Assembly: GCA_017524805.1 (NCBI GenBank)
Contig: JAFXUX010000008.1
Location: 124,001-188,000 of the forward strand
DNA length: 64,000 bases
Direction of reading: 5' to 3'
Source: Candidatus Methanomethylophilaceae archaeon
GTDB lineage: Archaea > Thermoplasmatota > Thermoplasmata > Methanomassiliicoccales > Methanomethylophilaceae
Part shown: in pieces, positions 52,685 through 61,112 of the stretch
How positions within the stretch are numbered: position 1 is the stretch's first letter
Layout of the letters: every line of letters begins with the position of its first letter
The notes under the pieces: model-generated
The model's database searches: none
Told to the model about the DNA's origin: nothing
What the model saw: the letters and a program-made list of their open reading frames with translations, nothing else
Program-made: the position numbers and the translations under genes

Positions 52685-55123
52685 ATGAAGAACAGAGATC
52701 GCGAATTGAGCGATAGGGCAATCGCCGCCGTTGCCGAGATGTCTTCACGTTTGGAAGAAAAGGAATTCATCGATCCCGGCGGCTTTTCATCTCTGTCCAA
52801 TGGTTATGCGCAATTGGACAGCGATATCCGCCGCAAGATGGGGAAGCTCACGTCGGCTTTGGGATTGATCAACAAGGAACTGAAGAAGAATCTCAACGCT
52901 TTCCGTGAGATCTACGATGATTATCCTGGGCTCCTCAGAAAGCATAACGAGGAACTCTTGCGGTCCGAATCCGTGGAAGTCGGCAAGCTCATCAATCCTC
53001 TGGAAGGCTATGATCTGGATGAGCAGCAGCTTGCCGCCATCGCATATGATGTCAGATCCAGGCTCGTCATCGCCGGTGCAGGGACGGGCAAGACTACCAC
53101 CACGGTAGGTTTGGTGAAGCATCTTCTCAGATCTGGCAAGGCTCTTCCGGAGGAGATTCTAGCCCTTTCATTCACCAATGCCTCGGTGGACGATCTCAGG
53201 AAACGCATCATCGCGGAGGCCGGCCAGCGCGTGGACGTCTACACATTCCATCGTCTGGGGCTGAAGATAATCGCATCCTCCGAAGGCACCGTTCCAAAGG
53301 TCTCCAAAATCAAGGTCGATGAGTTCATCGCAGAGGAAATCAGACGCAGAAAAGGCGATGCCAGATTCATGCGCAATCTGAATGAATACATAGCATACGA
53401 ATTCGAATCAGTCAAGGACGAGGGCAGGTTCGAAGACAGTTCGGAACTAATCGAGTACTTGAAGGAGAATCCGCTGATCACATTGAAAGGGGAGAGGGTC
53501 AAAAGCTTCGGGGAGGCCGATATCGCCAATTATCTGGCTATGAACGGGGTCCCGTACACCTACGAGGGATCATATCGCGTCGATACCGCCGATTCCAGAT
53601 ATGGTCAGTATCACCCGGATTTCCATATCGACGGTACTGACATCTACATCGAGTACTTCGGGACCGACCGCAACGGCAACGTCGCCAAATTTATGATAGA
53701 CCGCGATCCTAATGCGGCTGATGAGTACAAGAGCGGAATAGAATGGAAGAGGCAGACCCATCGCAAGAACGGTACACATCTGATAGAGCTGTACGCATAC
53801 GAGCGTTCTGAGGGGACGATCTTTGACAAACTCGAGTCCGAGCTCAGATCTTCGGGGATAGTTTTTGCGCCGGAACCTCCGGAATCGATATTCGACAGGG
53901 CCGTTAGATCGGACGGGAAGACGCTCAGATCTCTGGCGATGTCTTTTGCGACCGCCATCCTCCTCATAAAGGGATTCGGAAAACCTTGGGACGAGGTATA
54001 TCCCAAGCCCGATCGCTTAAGCGATAGGAGGTCGCTGAAAAGGATGGAAGCAGTCCTCAAGCCGATCTACGAAGCGTACCAATCTGCCCTGGAAAAAAAC
54101 GGCGAGATCGATTTCGAGGACATGCTGAATATGGCCGCGAGCCGCGTCCGCGAGGGGAAGTTCCTCCATCCATACAAGTATGTCATCGTGGACGAGTATC
54201 AGGATCTTTCGAGGTCCAGATACAATCTGCTCAGCGCTCTCCGCAGGTCTAAGGATTACCGCCTGTTCTGCGTCGGCGATGACTGGCAGAGCATATACCG
54301 TTTCAACGGATGCGATGTCTCGTACATCCTGGATTTCGAGAGATATTGGGGTCCCTCTGCTATATGCAAAATCGAGAGGACCTATCGCTTTTCAGGTGAT
54401 ATCCTGAGGAAGAGCAGCGAATTCGTTTGCAGGAACAGCCGTCAGATCAGAAAAAATCTTGTCGGTATGGGTGGCAAGGACGGCAAAGTCTACTTCATAT
54501 CCAAGGACGACGACATCCAGATCCGCGAGGAGATAGGAAGGAGGCTGGTGCTTTTGGAAAACGGGAAAAGCGTTCTTTTCCTGGGGAGATACAACCATGA
54601 CGTGAGGCTGCTGAGCGGCGGCGGATTCGGATGGAAACAAAACATCTCGGACAGTTCTAAGACCATAAGCTATGATCCGCGCCCGGATCTGGACATGAAG
54701 TTCATGACTATCCATTCGTCCAAGGGGCTTCAGGCTGATGTCGTTTTTTCTGTCAACAATAGGTCCGGAAGATACGGATTCCCCAGCATAAGGGAAGAGC
54801 CGGCCGTCATCCCGATGCTTCTGGTCGGGGAGAACAGCCAGATCGACGAGGAACGCAGGCTGTTCTATGTAGCCATGACCAGAGCAAAAGAGGCTGTGTA
54901 TATTGTTTCCCAGAACGGTCACCAATCAGATTTCTTCAAAGAGATGTTTCCGATGGGCAACGTCTATGGGAAGAAAGAGGGGATGACCTGTCCGCTGTGC
55001 GGAGGGGCGATGATTCTGAAAACAAATCAGAACGGACACAGATTCTATGGATGCAGCAACTACCGTTCCAAAGGGTGCAGATTCACCAGGGGCTGCGAGC
55101 CTTTTGTGCATCCGAAAAAATGA
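52685..55123 (+). CDS. UvrD/Rep-like helicase with inserted nuclease-like segment and zinc finger
   Basis: An 812-residue superfamily 1 helicase: motif I GAGTGKTTTT, Ia FTNASVDDLR, II IVDEYQDLSR, III VGDDWQSIYRF, V TIHSSKGLQADVV and VI LFYVAMTRAKEA. Between Ia and II (about residues 285-370) there is an insert with YHPDFHIDG then IYIEYFG, a PD-(D/E)xK-like pattern. The C terminus is a topoisomerase-type zinc finger (CPLCGG...FYGCSNY). The start is uncertain: ATG 52685 is used; ATG 52553 or 52493 would overlap the ATPase gene. Probably DNA repair or defence. Confidence 0.88.
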   Translation: MKNRDRELSDRAIAAVAEMSSRLEEKEFIDPGGFSSLSNGYAQLDSDIRRKMGKLTSALGLINKELKKNLNAFREIYDDYPGLLRKHNEELLRSESVEVGKLINPLEGYDLDEQQLAAIAYDVRSRLVIAGAGTGKTTTTVGLVKHLLRSGKALPEEILALSFTNASVDDLRKRIIAEAGQRVDVYTFHRLGLKIIASSEGTVPKVSKIKVDEFIAEEIRRRKGDARFMRNLNEYIAYEFESVKDEGRFEDSSELIEYLKENPLITLKGERVKSFGEADIANYLAMNGVPYTYEGSYRVDTADSRYGQYHPDFHIDGTDIYIEYFGTDRNGNVAKFMIDRDPNAADEYKSGIEWKRQTHRKNGTHLIELYAYERSEGTIFDKLESELRSSGIVFAPEPPESIFDRAVRSDGKTLRSLAMSFATAILLIKGFGKPWDEVYPKPDRLSDRRSLKRMEAVLKPIYEAYQSALEKNGEIDFEDMLNMAASRVREGKFLHPYKYVIVDEYQDLSRSRYNLLSALRRSKDYRLFCVGDDWQSIYRFNGCDVSYILDFERYWGPSAICKIERTYRFSGDILRKSSEFVCRNSRQIRKNLVGMGGKDGKVYFISKDDDIQIREEIGRRLVLLENGKSVLFLGRYNHDVRLLSGGGFGWKQNISDSSKTISYDPRPDLDMKFMTIHSSKGLQADVVFSVNNRSGRYGFPSIREEPAVIPMLLVGENSQIDEERRLFYVAMTRAKEAVYIVSQNGHQSDFFKEMFPMGNVYGKKEGMTCPLCGGAMILKTNQNGHRFYGCSNYRSKGCRFTRGCEPFVHPKK

Positions 55124-55330
55124 GTTCGGATGGCGGGCCGGCTGATGGCTAAGTCAGAGCACTTCCATCACTCAGCAGCCTTTCGATTGTTTTGCATGCG
55201 GCAAACGATTGCGTCAGGCATCCAAGTCGAGTTTTAGATTGGGCAGTTGCATTTCTGAGATCCCGGGAATCCGGAGCGAAACCCTGATCTGTGGAGAAGC
55301 AAAGGTCCCTTCACGGCTGTTGTCCGTCTT

Positions 55331-55999
55331 TCAGATGGCGACCCCACATATCACAATCTTGTTGTTCTCGAACAGAGAAATCATCTGGTCAACCCGGGAT
55401 TCCAGGTTGCCGTCAGTCCCGAAAAGATTGTGGAATACCTCTCCCACGACCATCATCGCAGAGCGGAGTTCGGTGCCATCCGGGTTGTTTTCGAAGCATT
55501 CGATAGCGGAAGAGAGAGCGCCCAGCGATGCGTGCACCTTGATATTGAAGTCTGGCATCCCGGTTATCCCGTTTCCCTCTTCCGTGTCTCTGATCCAGTC
55601 TATCAGAGGTTTCAGAGATCTCTATTTGATGTCCCATTTCCTGTATATCGTTCCGATGAGGCTTGCGATATGCTGGGATTTGGACGCCGCATAGATCTGC
55701 AGGAATATGGGGAAACTCAGTATCGAGGTCAGGCTCGAGTTTTTCGGGAGGCATTCCTTGGATTCGCGGATGGAATCCCAGAGAGCTTCTGATACGACCT
55801 CCGCGAAGACCTCGTCTTTGTTTTTGAATAGATTGTAAACGCTTCCGGGAAGGACCCCGGCCTTCCAAGCTATCTCGCGGATGGTCGTCTTTTCGTAGCC
55901 CTTATCCAGGAAAAGAACCACGGACGCGTCGATTATGCGGCGGCGGGTTTCTTCGCCTTTGCCCGATCTTTTCCTGTCATGGTTCATCTTGGTAGCCAT
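55331..55999 (-). CDS. TetR-family regulator interrupted by an in-frame TAG
   Basis: One frame of 223 codons, the normal size for TetR, with TAG at codon 126 (55624-55622). The N-terminal part holds the HTH (RRRIIDASVVLFLDKGYEKT, then TIREIAWKAG), the part after TAG the ligand-domain helices (ASLGALSSAIECF, GEVFHNLFG). Both halves look coding. The gene may be read through (pyrrolysine in some archaea), or be newly inactivated. It is divergent from the MMPL exporter and likely represses it through the palindrome at 56075-56108. The 207 bases between it and the helicase show no gene. Confidence 0.75.
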
Positions 56000-56074
56000 C
56001 AGACTCCAAGCTTAGTCCATAGTTAAGGCTGTTGGAGTTACCTTTTTGCGATTCGGGCATAATTATTTGGACAC

Positions 56075-56108
56075 GTTCAAAAACATTAAATAATATGCAT
56101 TTTTGAAC
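56075..56108. promoter_or_regulatory. Inverted repeat around the MMPL promoter (TetR operator candidate)
   Basis: GTTCAAAAA (56075-56083) and TTTTTGAAC (56100-56108) are perfect 9-bp arms separated by 16 bases that contain TTAAATAATATG, a TATA-like box. A TetR dimer pair bound here would block the promoter between the divergent tetR and MMPL genes. Confidence 0.6.
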
Positions 56109-58787
56109 ATAGTCAAAAAAGGTGATTACACGTTCGACAGTTATTCTAAATCTGTTCAGAAGCATCCCAAGGCGATCGTCGCCGTGTGGATCGTCGCTCT
56201 GATCATTGCGGTGCCGTTCGCGCTGCAGTCTGAGAGCGTTCTGAACTACGACATGACGTCCATGGGCGGGTTCGACAGCGAATCCACCGAAGGGAACGGG
56301 CTGATGGATGAGCATTTCTCAAACGGGATCTCCGCCAAAGCGATTTTGGTGGTCCCGTATTCGGATGCGTATCAGCTCGCCGAGATACAGGATAAACTCA
56401 TAGCGTCCGGCGCATTGGACAAGAGGGTGCAGGAGAGGTACGGTTCCGAGGTCACGACGATGGCCATGGGCTCCTACTCCAAAGACGGTTCCGCCAGCGG
56501 GATCTGTCTTGTCGCGTTCGAGTTCCCCGAAGGCAAAGCCGTTACCGATGAGGTAGGGACTCTGAGGGGCATAGTGTCCGACGCAAAAGCGGATGCCGGA
56601 CTTTCCGGCTTGAAGACTTACGTCACCGGCGCGGCGGCCATTTCGTATGATACCATGCAGGAGGCCAGCAGGGACGTCCAGATCATAGATCCCCTTTCGG
56701 TGATTCTGATCTTCGCCCTTCTCGCACTCTTCTTCTGGACCATCTGCACCGCCATCATTCCCCCTGCGGTCGTGGGGGCCGCTTACGGTATCGTCCTGGC
56801 GCTCATCTATGGTTTGGGTATGATCCTGGACATTTTCTATGTGACCAAGGTCATAGTCCTGGTCTCCATGCTCGGAGCCGGATGCGATTATTCTGTGTTC
56901 ATAGTGTCCAGATACAGAGAGGAGCGCAAGAAGGGGGCCTCCAAAGAGGATTCGATAACCGATGCGGTCAGATGGGCAGGGGAATCTGTTTTCACATCCG
57001 GTCTCGCCGTGATAATCGGATTCGCTGTCATGTCATTCTGCACGTTCTCGCTTCTGTCTTCCATGGCGATAATCCTCGCTCTGGGCATAGTGATGGCTAT
57101 GGCCGCGGCTCTCACGCTGATTCCCGCTGTGCTGTCTTTGATAGGCGACAAGGTGTTTTGGCCCAGATCCATCGATTATTACAAGGCCGGAACCCGCAAA
57201 GGCTCCTATGCTAAGGCGGTAAACTTCAGCAAGTCATATTACACGCGCGCGGCCGACATAGCACTGAAGCATTCCAAAGCCATAGTAATCGCGGTAATCC
57301 TGCTCACGGTGCCATTGGCGTATGTCGCAGTGACATCCGAGGATTCCTTCGACATGATCAGCGTCATGCCCGACAGCGAGGGCAAAGAGGGCATCCAGGT
57401 CATAACCGAGAACGCTGACGGAGGAATGATCATGCCCTCGTACGTGGTGGTGGACGTCGGTTCCGAAGCAGCCGAGATATCGCCGCTGCCGATGGAAGGC
57501 TTAGGGACTTTGGTCTGGACCGAATACGGCAGGGAGGTTCTCGCCGGGTCCGCAGCTTCCGCCGCAAAAATTGTTTCGTCCGACGGCAACATCAGTACGG
57601 CCATGTCCCCCATGTCCTGGGCGGCGATGTACCAATCCGCTTACAAGGCGATACAGGGGAAAGGCATCCCCGAGTCCATGATAACCGCGGAGATGGTCAA
57701 CAGGGCCATAACGGACCAGATGCCCGATCTCGTCTCGATGCAGCTCGAAGAGAGGCTGTTCGGGACCTACGGATGGGACATAAAACCTGACGACACCCTT
57801 TGGGGAGCCATCTACGGCGCCGCCTACAAAGCGATACTGGTCAAAGGCGTCCCCGAGTCCATGATAACCGTCGAGATGGTCAACAGGGCGGCGGTCTCCG
57901 CAGTCCCGGAGCCCATATCGTCTTCGCTGACCCAGATGTTCGATAGCTATGGCTGGGGCCTTCCTCCCGAGGCGGTCTCCGCCAACGTCCCCGCTTTGGG
58001 GAGCACAATAGCCTCTATGATCGACTACTCCCTCAACATAGGCGCCGGGCTCGTGTCCGACGACGGGAAGTACATCCGCATGATGGTCCTGGTCAAAGAT
58101 GAGCCCATGTCCAGGGCGTCGATGGATTCGATAGGCGGGATGAGGGACGTGATGTCCTCGGTCGTAGGCGACGGGTCAGGATGGGCGAAAGGATCTTGGG
58201 TGACCGGCACCGGTGCCATTCTTTACGATATCTCCGAAGTCGTGGGCCACGAGTTCACTCTCATCGAGATAGCCGTCGTCGTCCTGATATTCGTCCTGCT
58301 GTTTTTGGTGCTCGGATCGTATCTGACGCCGGTCCGTTCGCTGGCCACGATCATAATGAGCGTGGTGTGGACCCTCGGGCTTCTGCAGATCGTGTTCTCC
58401 AGAATTCTGGGTATCGACATAGTGTGGATGGTCCCCATCATACTGTTCGTCATATGCCTCGGACTGGGGATGGATTATGATATCCTGCTCACAACCCGCA
58501 TCAGGGAAGGCAAAATCAGAGGGATGTCCAACGATGAGGCCATCAAGAACGCCGTGATCAGATCCGGCCCAATCATCGCTCTCTGCGGGCTGATCATGGG
58601 CGGGACGTTCCTCACGATGCTGGTCTCCGGGTCCGCGATGCTCCAGGAGATAGGGTTCGCCCTTGGCGTGGCCATTCTCGTGGATTCATTGGTGGTCGTG
58701 CCTTTCATCGTGCCTGCGCTCATGCATCTGATGGGAGATTGGTCCTGGAAGGGCCCCAAGTTCCTCCGTAAGGACGGCATCAATTGA
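56103..58787 (+). CDS. MMPL/RND-superfamily exporter
   Basis: An 894-residue membrane protein with two MMPL halves, each with one helix, a large external loop and five or six helices. The cores contain MLGAGCDYSVFIVSRYREE (near 255-273) and CLGLGMDYDILLTTRIREG (near 788-806), the GxxxDY proton-relay motifs. The second external loop has two copies of a 61-residue unit (YKAI-x-x-KG-x-PESMIT-x-EMVNRA). The start is uncertain: TTG 56103 is the only standard start near the N-terminal helix, and it lies in the operator. It probably exports a lipid or toxic compound under TetR control. Confidence 0.88.
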   Translation: MNIVKKGDYTFDSYSKSVQKHPKAIVAVWIVALIIAVPFALQSESVLNYDMTSMGGFDSESTEGNGLMDEHFSNGISAKAILVVPYSDAYQLAEIQDKLIASGALDKRVQERYGSEVTTMAMGSYSKDGSASGICLVAFEFPEGKAVTDEVGTLRGIVSDAKADAGLSGLKTYVTGAAAISYDTMQEASRDVQIIDPLSVILIFALLALFFWTICTAIIPPAVVGAAYGIVLALIYGLGMILDIFYVTKVIVLVSMLGAGCDYSVFIVSRYREERKKGASKEDSITDAVRWAGESVFTSGLAVIIGFAVMSFCTFSLLSSMAIILALGIVMAMAAALTLIPAVLSLIGDKVFWPRSIDYYKAGTRKGSYAKAVNFSKSYYTRAADIALKHSKAIVIAVILLTVPLAYVAVTSEDSFDMISVMPDSEGKEGIQVITENADGGMIMPSYVVVDVGSEAAEISPLPMEGLGTLVWTEYGREVLAGSAASAAKIVSSDGNISTAMSPMSWAAMYQSAYKAIQGKGIPESMITAEMVNRAITDQMPDLVSMQLEERLFGTYGWDIKPDDTLWGAIYGAAYKAILVKGVPESMITVEMVNRAAVSAVPEPISSSLTQMFDSYGWGLPPEAVSANVPALGSTIASMIDYSLNIGAGLVSDDGKYIRMMVLVKDEPMSRASMDSIGGMRDVMSSVVGDGSGWAKGSWVTGTGAILYDISEVVGHEFTLIEIAVVVLIFVLLFLVLGSYLTPVRSLATIIMSVVWTLGLLQIVFSRILGIDIVWMVPIILFVICLGLGMDYDILLTTRIREGKIRGMSNDEAIKNAVIRSGPIIALCGLIMGGTFLTMLVSGSAMLQEIGFALGVAILVDSLVVVPFIVPALMHLMGDWSWKGPKFLRKDGIN

Positions 58788-58863
58788 AACGGACGGGTTC
58801 GGCGGGGGAGATCCTGCCGATCCCGTCTCGGCTTATCTTGGCTGGCTCAGAATGGGTATGAAA

Positions 58864-60741
58864 TCAATTACGCTGCCTCATCCGGGAGGCGATATGGTCG
58901 CTAAGATTCTTGTCGCAGCAGAACACGTAGCAGCCTTTCATCCCTCTCGACATGAGGACTTTGTATGTGTTCCTGATGATTTTCGAAGACAGTTTTTCCC
59001 CTTCTTCTGGAGGGAGTTTTTTGATTCCTTTCACGGACTGATCGGTTCTCGCCCTTTTCGATACGTCTGTGACGACGTGTCCGTCTTCGAATCTGAGATC
59101 GGGGCCGATTATCACTCCGACGTAATCGAATTCCAGCCCCTGGCATGTGTGTATGCATCCGATTTCGTTGACCGAATCCGGATCTATCGCCCACGTCTGG
59201 CTGGACCCCAAGTTCCAGCTCATCTCGAAGCCGTATTCTCCCAGTATGATATCGTGAACGGAAGGGTCATCCTTGCCTGCCGTTATCCAGTTCCAGCAGT
59301 ATCCCGCGACCAGCCTTGACTTGTTGTCCTTCAGATTTTTCTCGGCTATCGCATCCCTCAGAGAATTGGGGTCGCTGAACAGGCGGAAGTCATATGCATA
59401 GGATTCGTCCCACAGGGGATTGGCCGTCTCGCGTATTCCCAGCACATCGTCCAGCCAAGAGATGTATCCGTCGGATCCGGAGCATCTGAACTGCGAGTCG
59501 AGTTCTGTCTCGTATACCTGCGAGCCAAGTGATCTGGCATGCTTTCTTATCTCTTCCACGGTGCCTATGTCCTTCGTGGTAACGATCTGATCCTCGTCTA
59601 TGAAGAAAACCGACAGCCTGGATGCGCGGATTATCTCCATGATCTGGTTCTCTCCCATATTCGAGTAGATCCCGCTTTTCTCGTTGAGACGATGCGCTTC
59701 GTCGGCAAGGAGGACATCGAATCTGTTCTCGCTCAAGGGGGATGTGAACGCGCCCGAGCCGGAGAAAAGAATGTCAACGCGGCTCTTCTTCATAGTGCCT
59801 TTGAGTTTCTGGTTGTAGACGTTGCGCGGCGCCGCGTTCTTGGATACGTACGAGGCGGACATGCCGAGGCCGATCAGCTCTGAGAGGAGATTGATCGCCA
59901 GAACAGATTTTCCGGTCCCGGGGCCTCCTTTGACTATAATCGTGCGCTTGGAATCCGATTTGGCAATCTGCTTCGCAGAGCGCAGAACCTCCTCGAAAAC
60001 TACTTTCTGAGTGTCCAGAAGGGTGAATTCGATATTGCCTCTCATCATGGAAGCCAGCACGTCCTGAAGGGATTTGGACGGCCTCAGCCTTCCCGAATCG
60101 ATGTGGAAGATAGTTTCCTTGCCGTCGCCTTTCTTGATATACTTCCTCAGGAAATCTTCCAGTTTCTTCTTGTCATATTTTGCGAACAAAGGCGCCTCTC
60201 TGAGGTACCTCTCGTACGTTCTGTCGATTATGGGGTCGTTTTCTGACAGGGGATAGTTGTGGAGATAGGCGCAGGGGTGAAGCATTATTCCCATGTCCTG
60301 CACATCCGCATTGAAATCGGCGATGGCCATCGCGTATGACCATGCCTGATAGGATGGGTGGGCAGTCTCCCTTATGTCGCCCCCGATGAACGTGCGGACT
60401 ATCCCGTCTTTGTCAGCCACGCATTCGGCCGATTCCCATTGTTTGAGCTCTATGATCACAGCGTTGCTTATGTCATCCCCATCCAACCCCGTAACGATAA
60501 GATCCACACGTTTGGAGGTGTACGGGATGTTGTATTCTATGGCGATGCCGGAATCGTCCGGTATTTCAGACATGAGGATGCACATGCCGACCGTAGACAG
60601 AGAATTCTTCCACGAGTTCAATTCGGATTTGGGGGTCTCCCTTCCGAACCTGTTCCTCATCAGGTCGCAGACTTTTTCGTCAAGGGTGCCGTTCTCGAGG
60701 TCTTCGATGAATTTATCTTTGGTTTCGCTGTAAATGATCAC
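58864..60741 (-). CDS. DUF2075-type nuclease-helicase (Schlafen/COG3410-like)
   Basis: A 625-residue protein. The N-terminal 230 residues contain RVDLIVTG then VIIELKQWE (near 78-101), a PD-(D/E)xK-type nuclease signature. The DUF2075 helicase core follows: Walker A VKGGPGTGKSVLA (near 275), Walker B VLLADEAHRLN (near 348), FFIDEDQIVT, and a C-terminal IHTCQGLEFDYVGVIIGPD then TYKVLMSRGMKGC. Relatives occur in phage-defence and mobile regions. It is a single gene between two accessory units. Confidence 0.85.
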   Translation of the reverse strand: MIIYSETKDKFIEDLENGTLDEKVCDLMRNRFGRETPKSELNSWKNSLSTVGMCILMSEIPDDSGIAIEYNIPYTSKRVDLIVTGLDGDDISNAVIIELKQWESAECVADKDGIVRTFIGGDIRETAHPSYQAWSYAMAIADFNADVQDMGIMLHPCAYLHNYPLSENDPIIDRTYERYLREAPLFAKYDKKKLEDFLRKYIKKGDGKETIFHIDSGRLRPSKSLQDVLASMMRGNIEFTLLDTQKVVFEEVLRSAKQIAKSDSKRTIIVKGGPGTGKSVLAINLLSELIGLGMSASYVSKNAAPRNVYNQKLKGTMKKSRVDILFSGSGAFTSPLSENRFDVLLADEAHRLNEKSGIYSNMGENQIMEIIRASRLSVFFIDEDQIVTTKDIGTVEEIRKHARSLGSQVYETELDSQFRCSGSDGYISWLDDVLGIRETANPLWDESYAYDFRLFSDPNSLRDAIAEKNLKDNKSRLVAGYCWNWITAGKDDPSVHDIILGEYGFEMSWNLGSSQTWAIDPDSVNEIGCIHTCQGLEFDYVGVIIGPDLRFEDGHVVTDVSKRARTDQSVKGIKKLPPEEGEKLSSKIIRNTYKVLMSRGMKGCYVFCCDKNLSDHIASRMRQRN

Positions 60742-60846
60742 AGGTAAGAATGGGGTCTTTAGTTTAAAGCGATGGCACCGTCATGACACTGTGCATGCAG
60801 TCTTCGTGTTTGAGAGTCATATCTTGATGTCATGTCGTAAAATTTT

Positions 60847-60884
60847 ACTTTTCGTCGGTTGACACCGCTACTTTTCGTCGGTTG
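60847..60884 (+). repeat. Two copies of a 15-bp sequence at 23-bp spacing
   Basis: ACTTTTCGTCGGTTG occurs at 60847-60861 and 60870-60884, in the 371-base gap between the divergent DUF2075 and DUF4143 genes. No gene is seen in this gap. Confidence 0.6.
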
Positions 60885-60974
60885 GTTATGAGTGGATAAG
60901 AACAAACTTGTTTCATATAATGTTTAGTTTGATTTTTCAGGGTTCGGATGTGTTGTTAAAGATTCCTTTCCAAA

Positions 60975-61106
60975 TCGGGGAAATGTATCTACGACTATAT
61001 TCTCAATTCGGGGAAATGTATCTACGACTATATTCTCAATTCGGGGAAATGTACATAAAACCTGTTTTACAATCCGGGGAAATGTATTTAGCAAACACGT
61101 CGATTC
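60975..61106 (+). repeat. Four TCGGGGAAATGTA elements at exact 33-bp spacing before DUF4143 gene 2
   Basis: Repeats start at 60975, 61008, 61041 and 61074. The first two 33-bp units are identical; the third and fourth keep the GGGGAAATGTA core with changed spacers. Because 33 is a multiple of three, the frame reads as 11-residue repeats (GEMYLRLYSQF), but an equivalent frame does not exist at the other locus, so a DNA- or RNA-level role is more likely. Confidence 0.85.
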
Positions 61107-61112
61107 AATATT

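Noticed and set aside
50971-61106. The 33-bp repeats as CRISPR arrays
   Set aside because: Only a 7-13 bp core is conserved, there are four copies at each site, no unique spacers of even length between long repeats, and no cas genes in the window.
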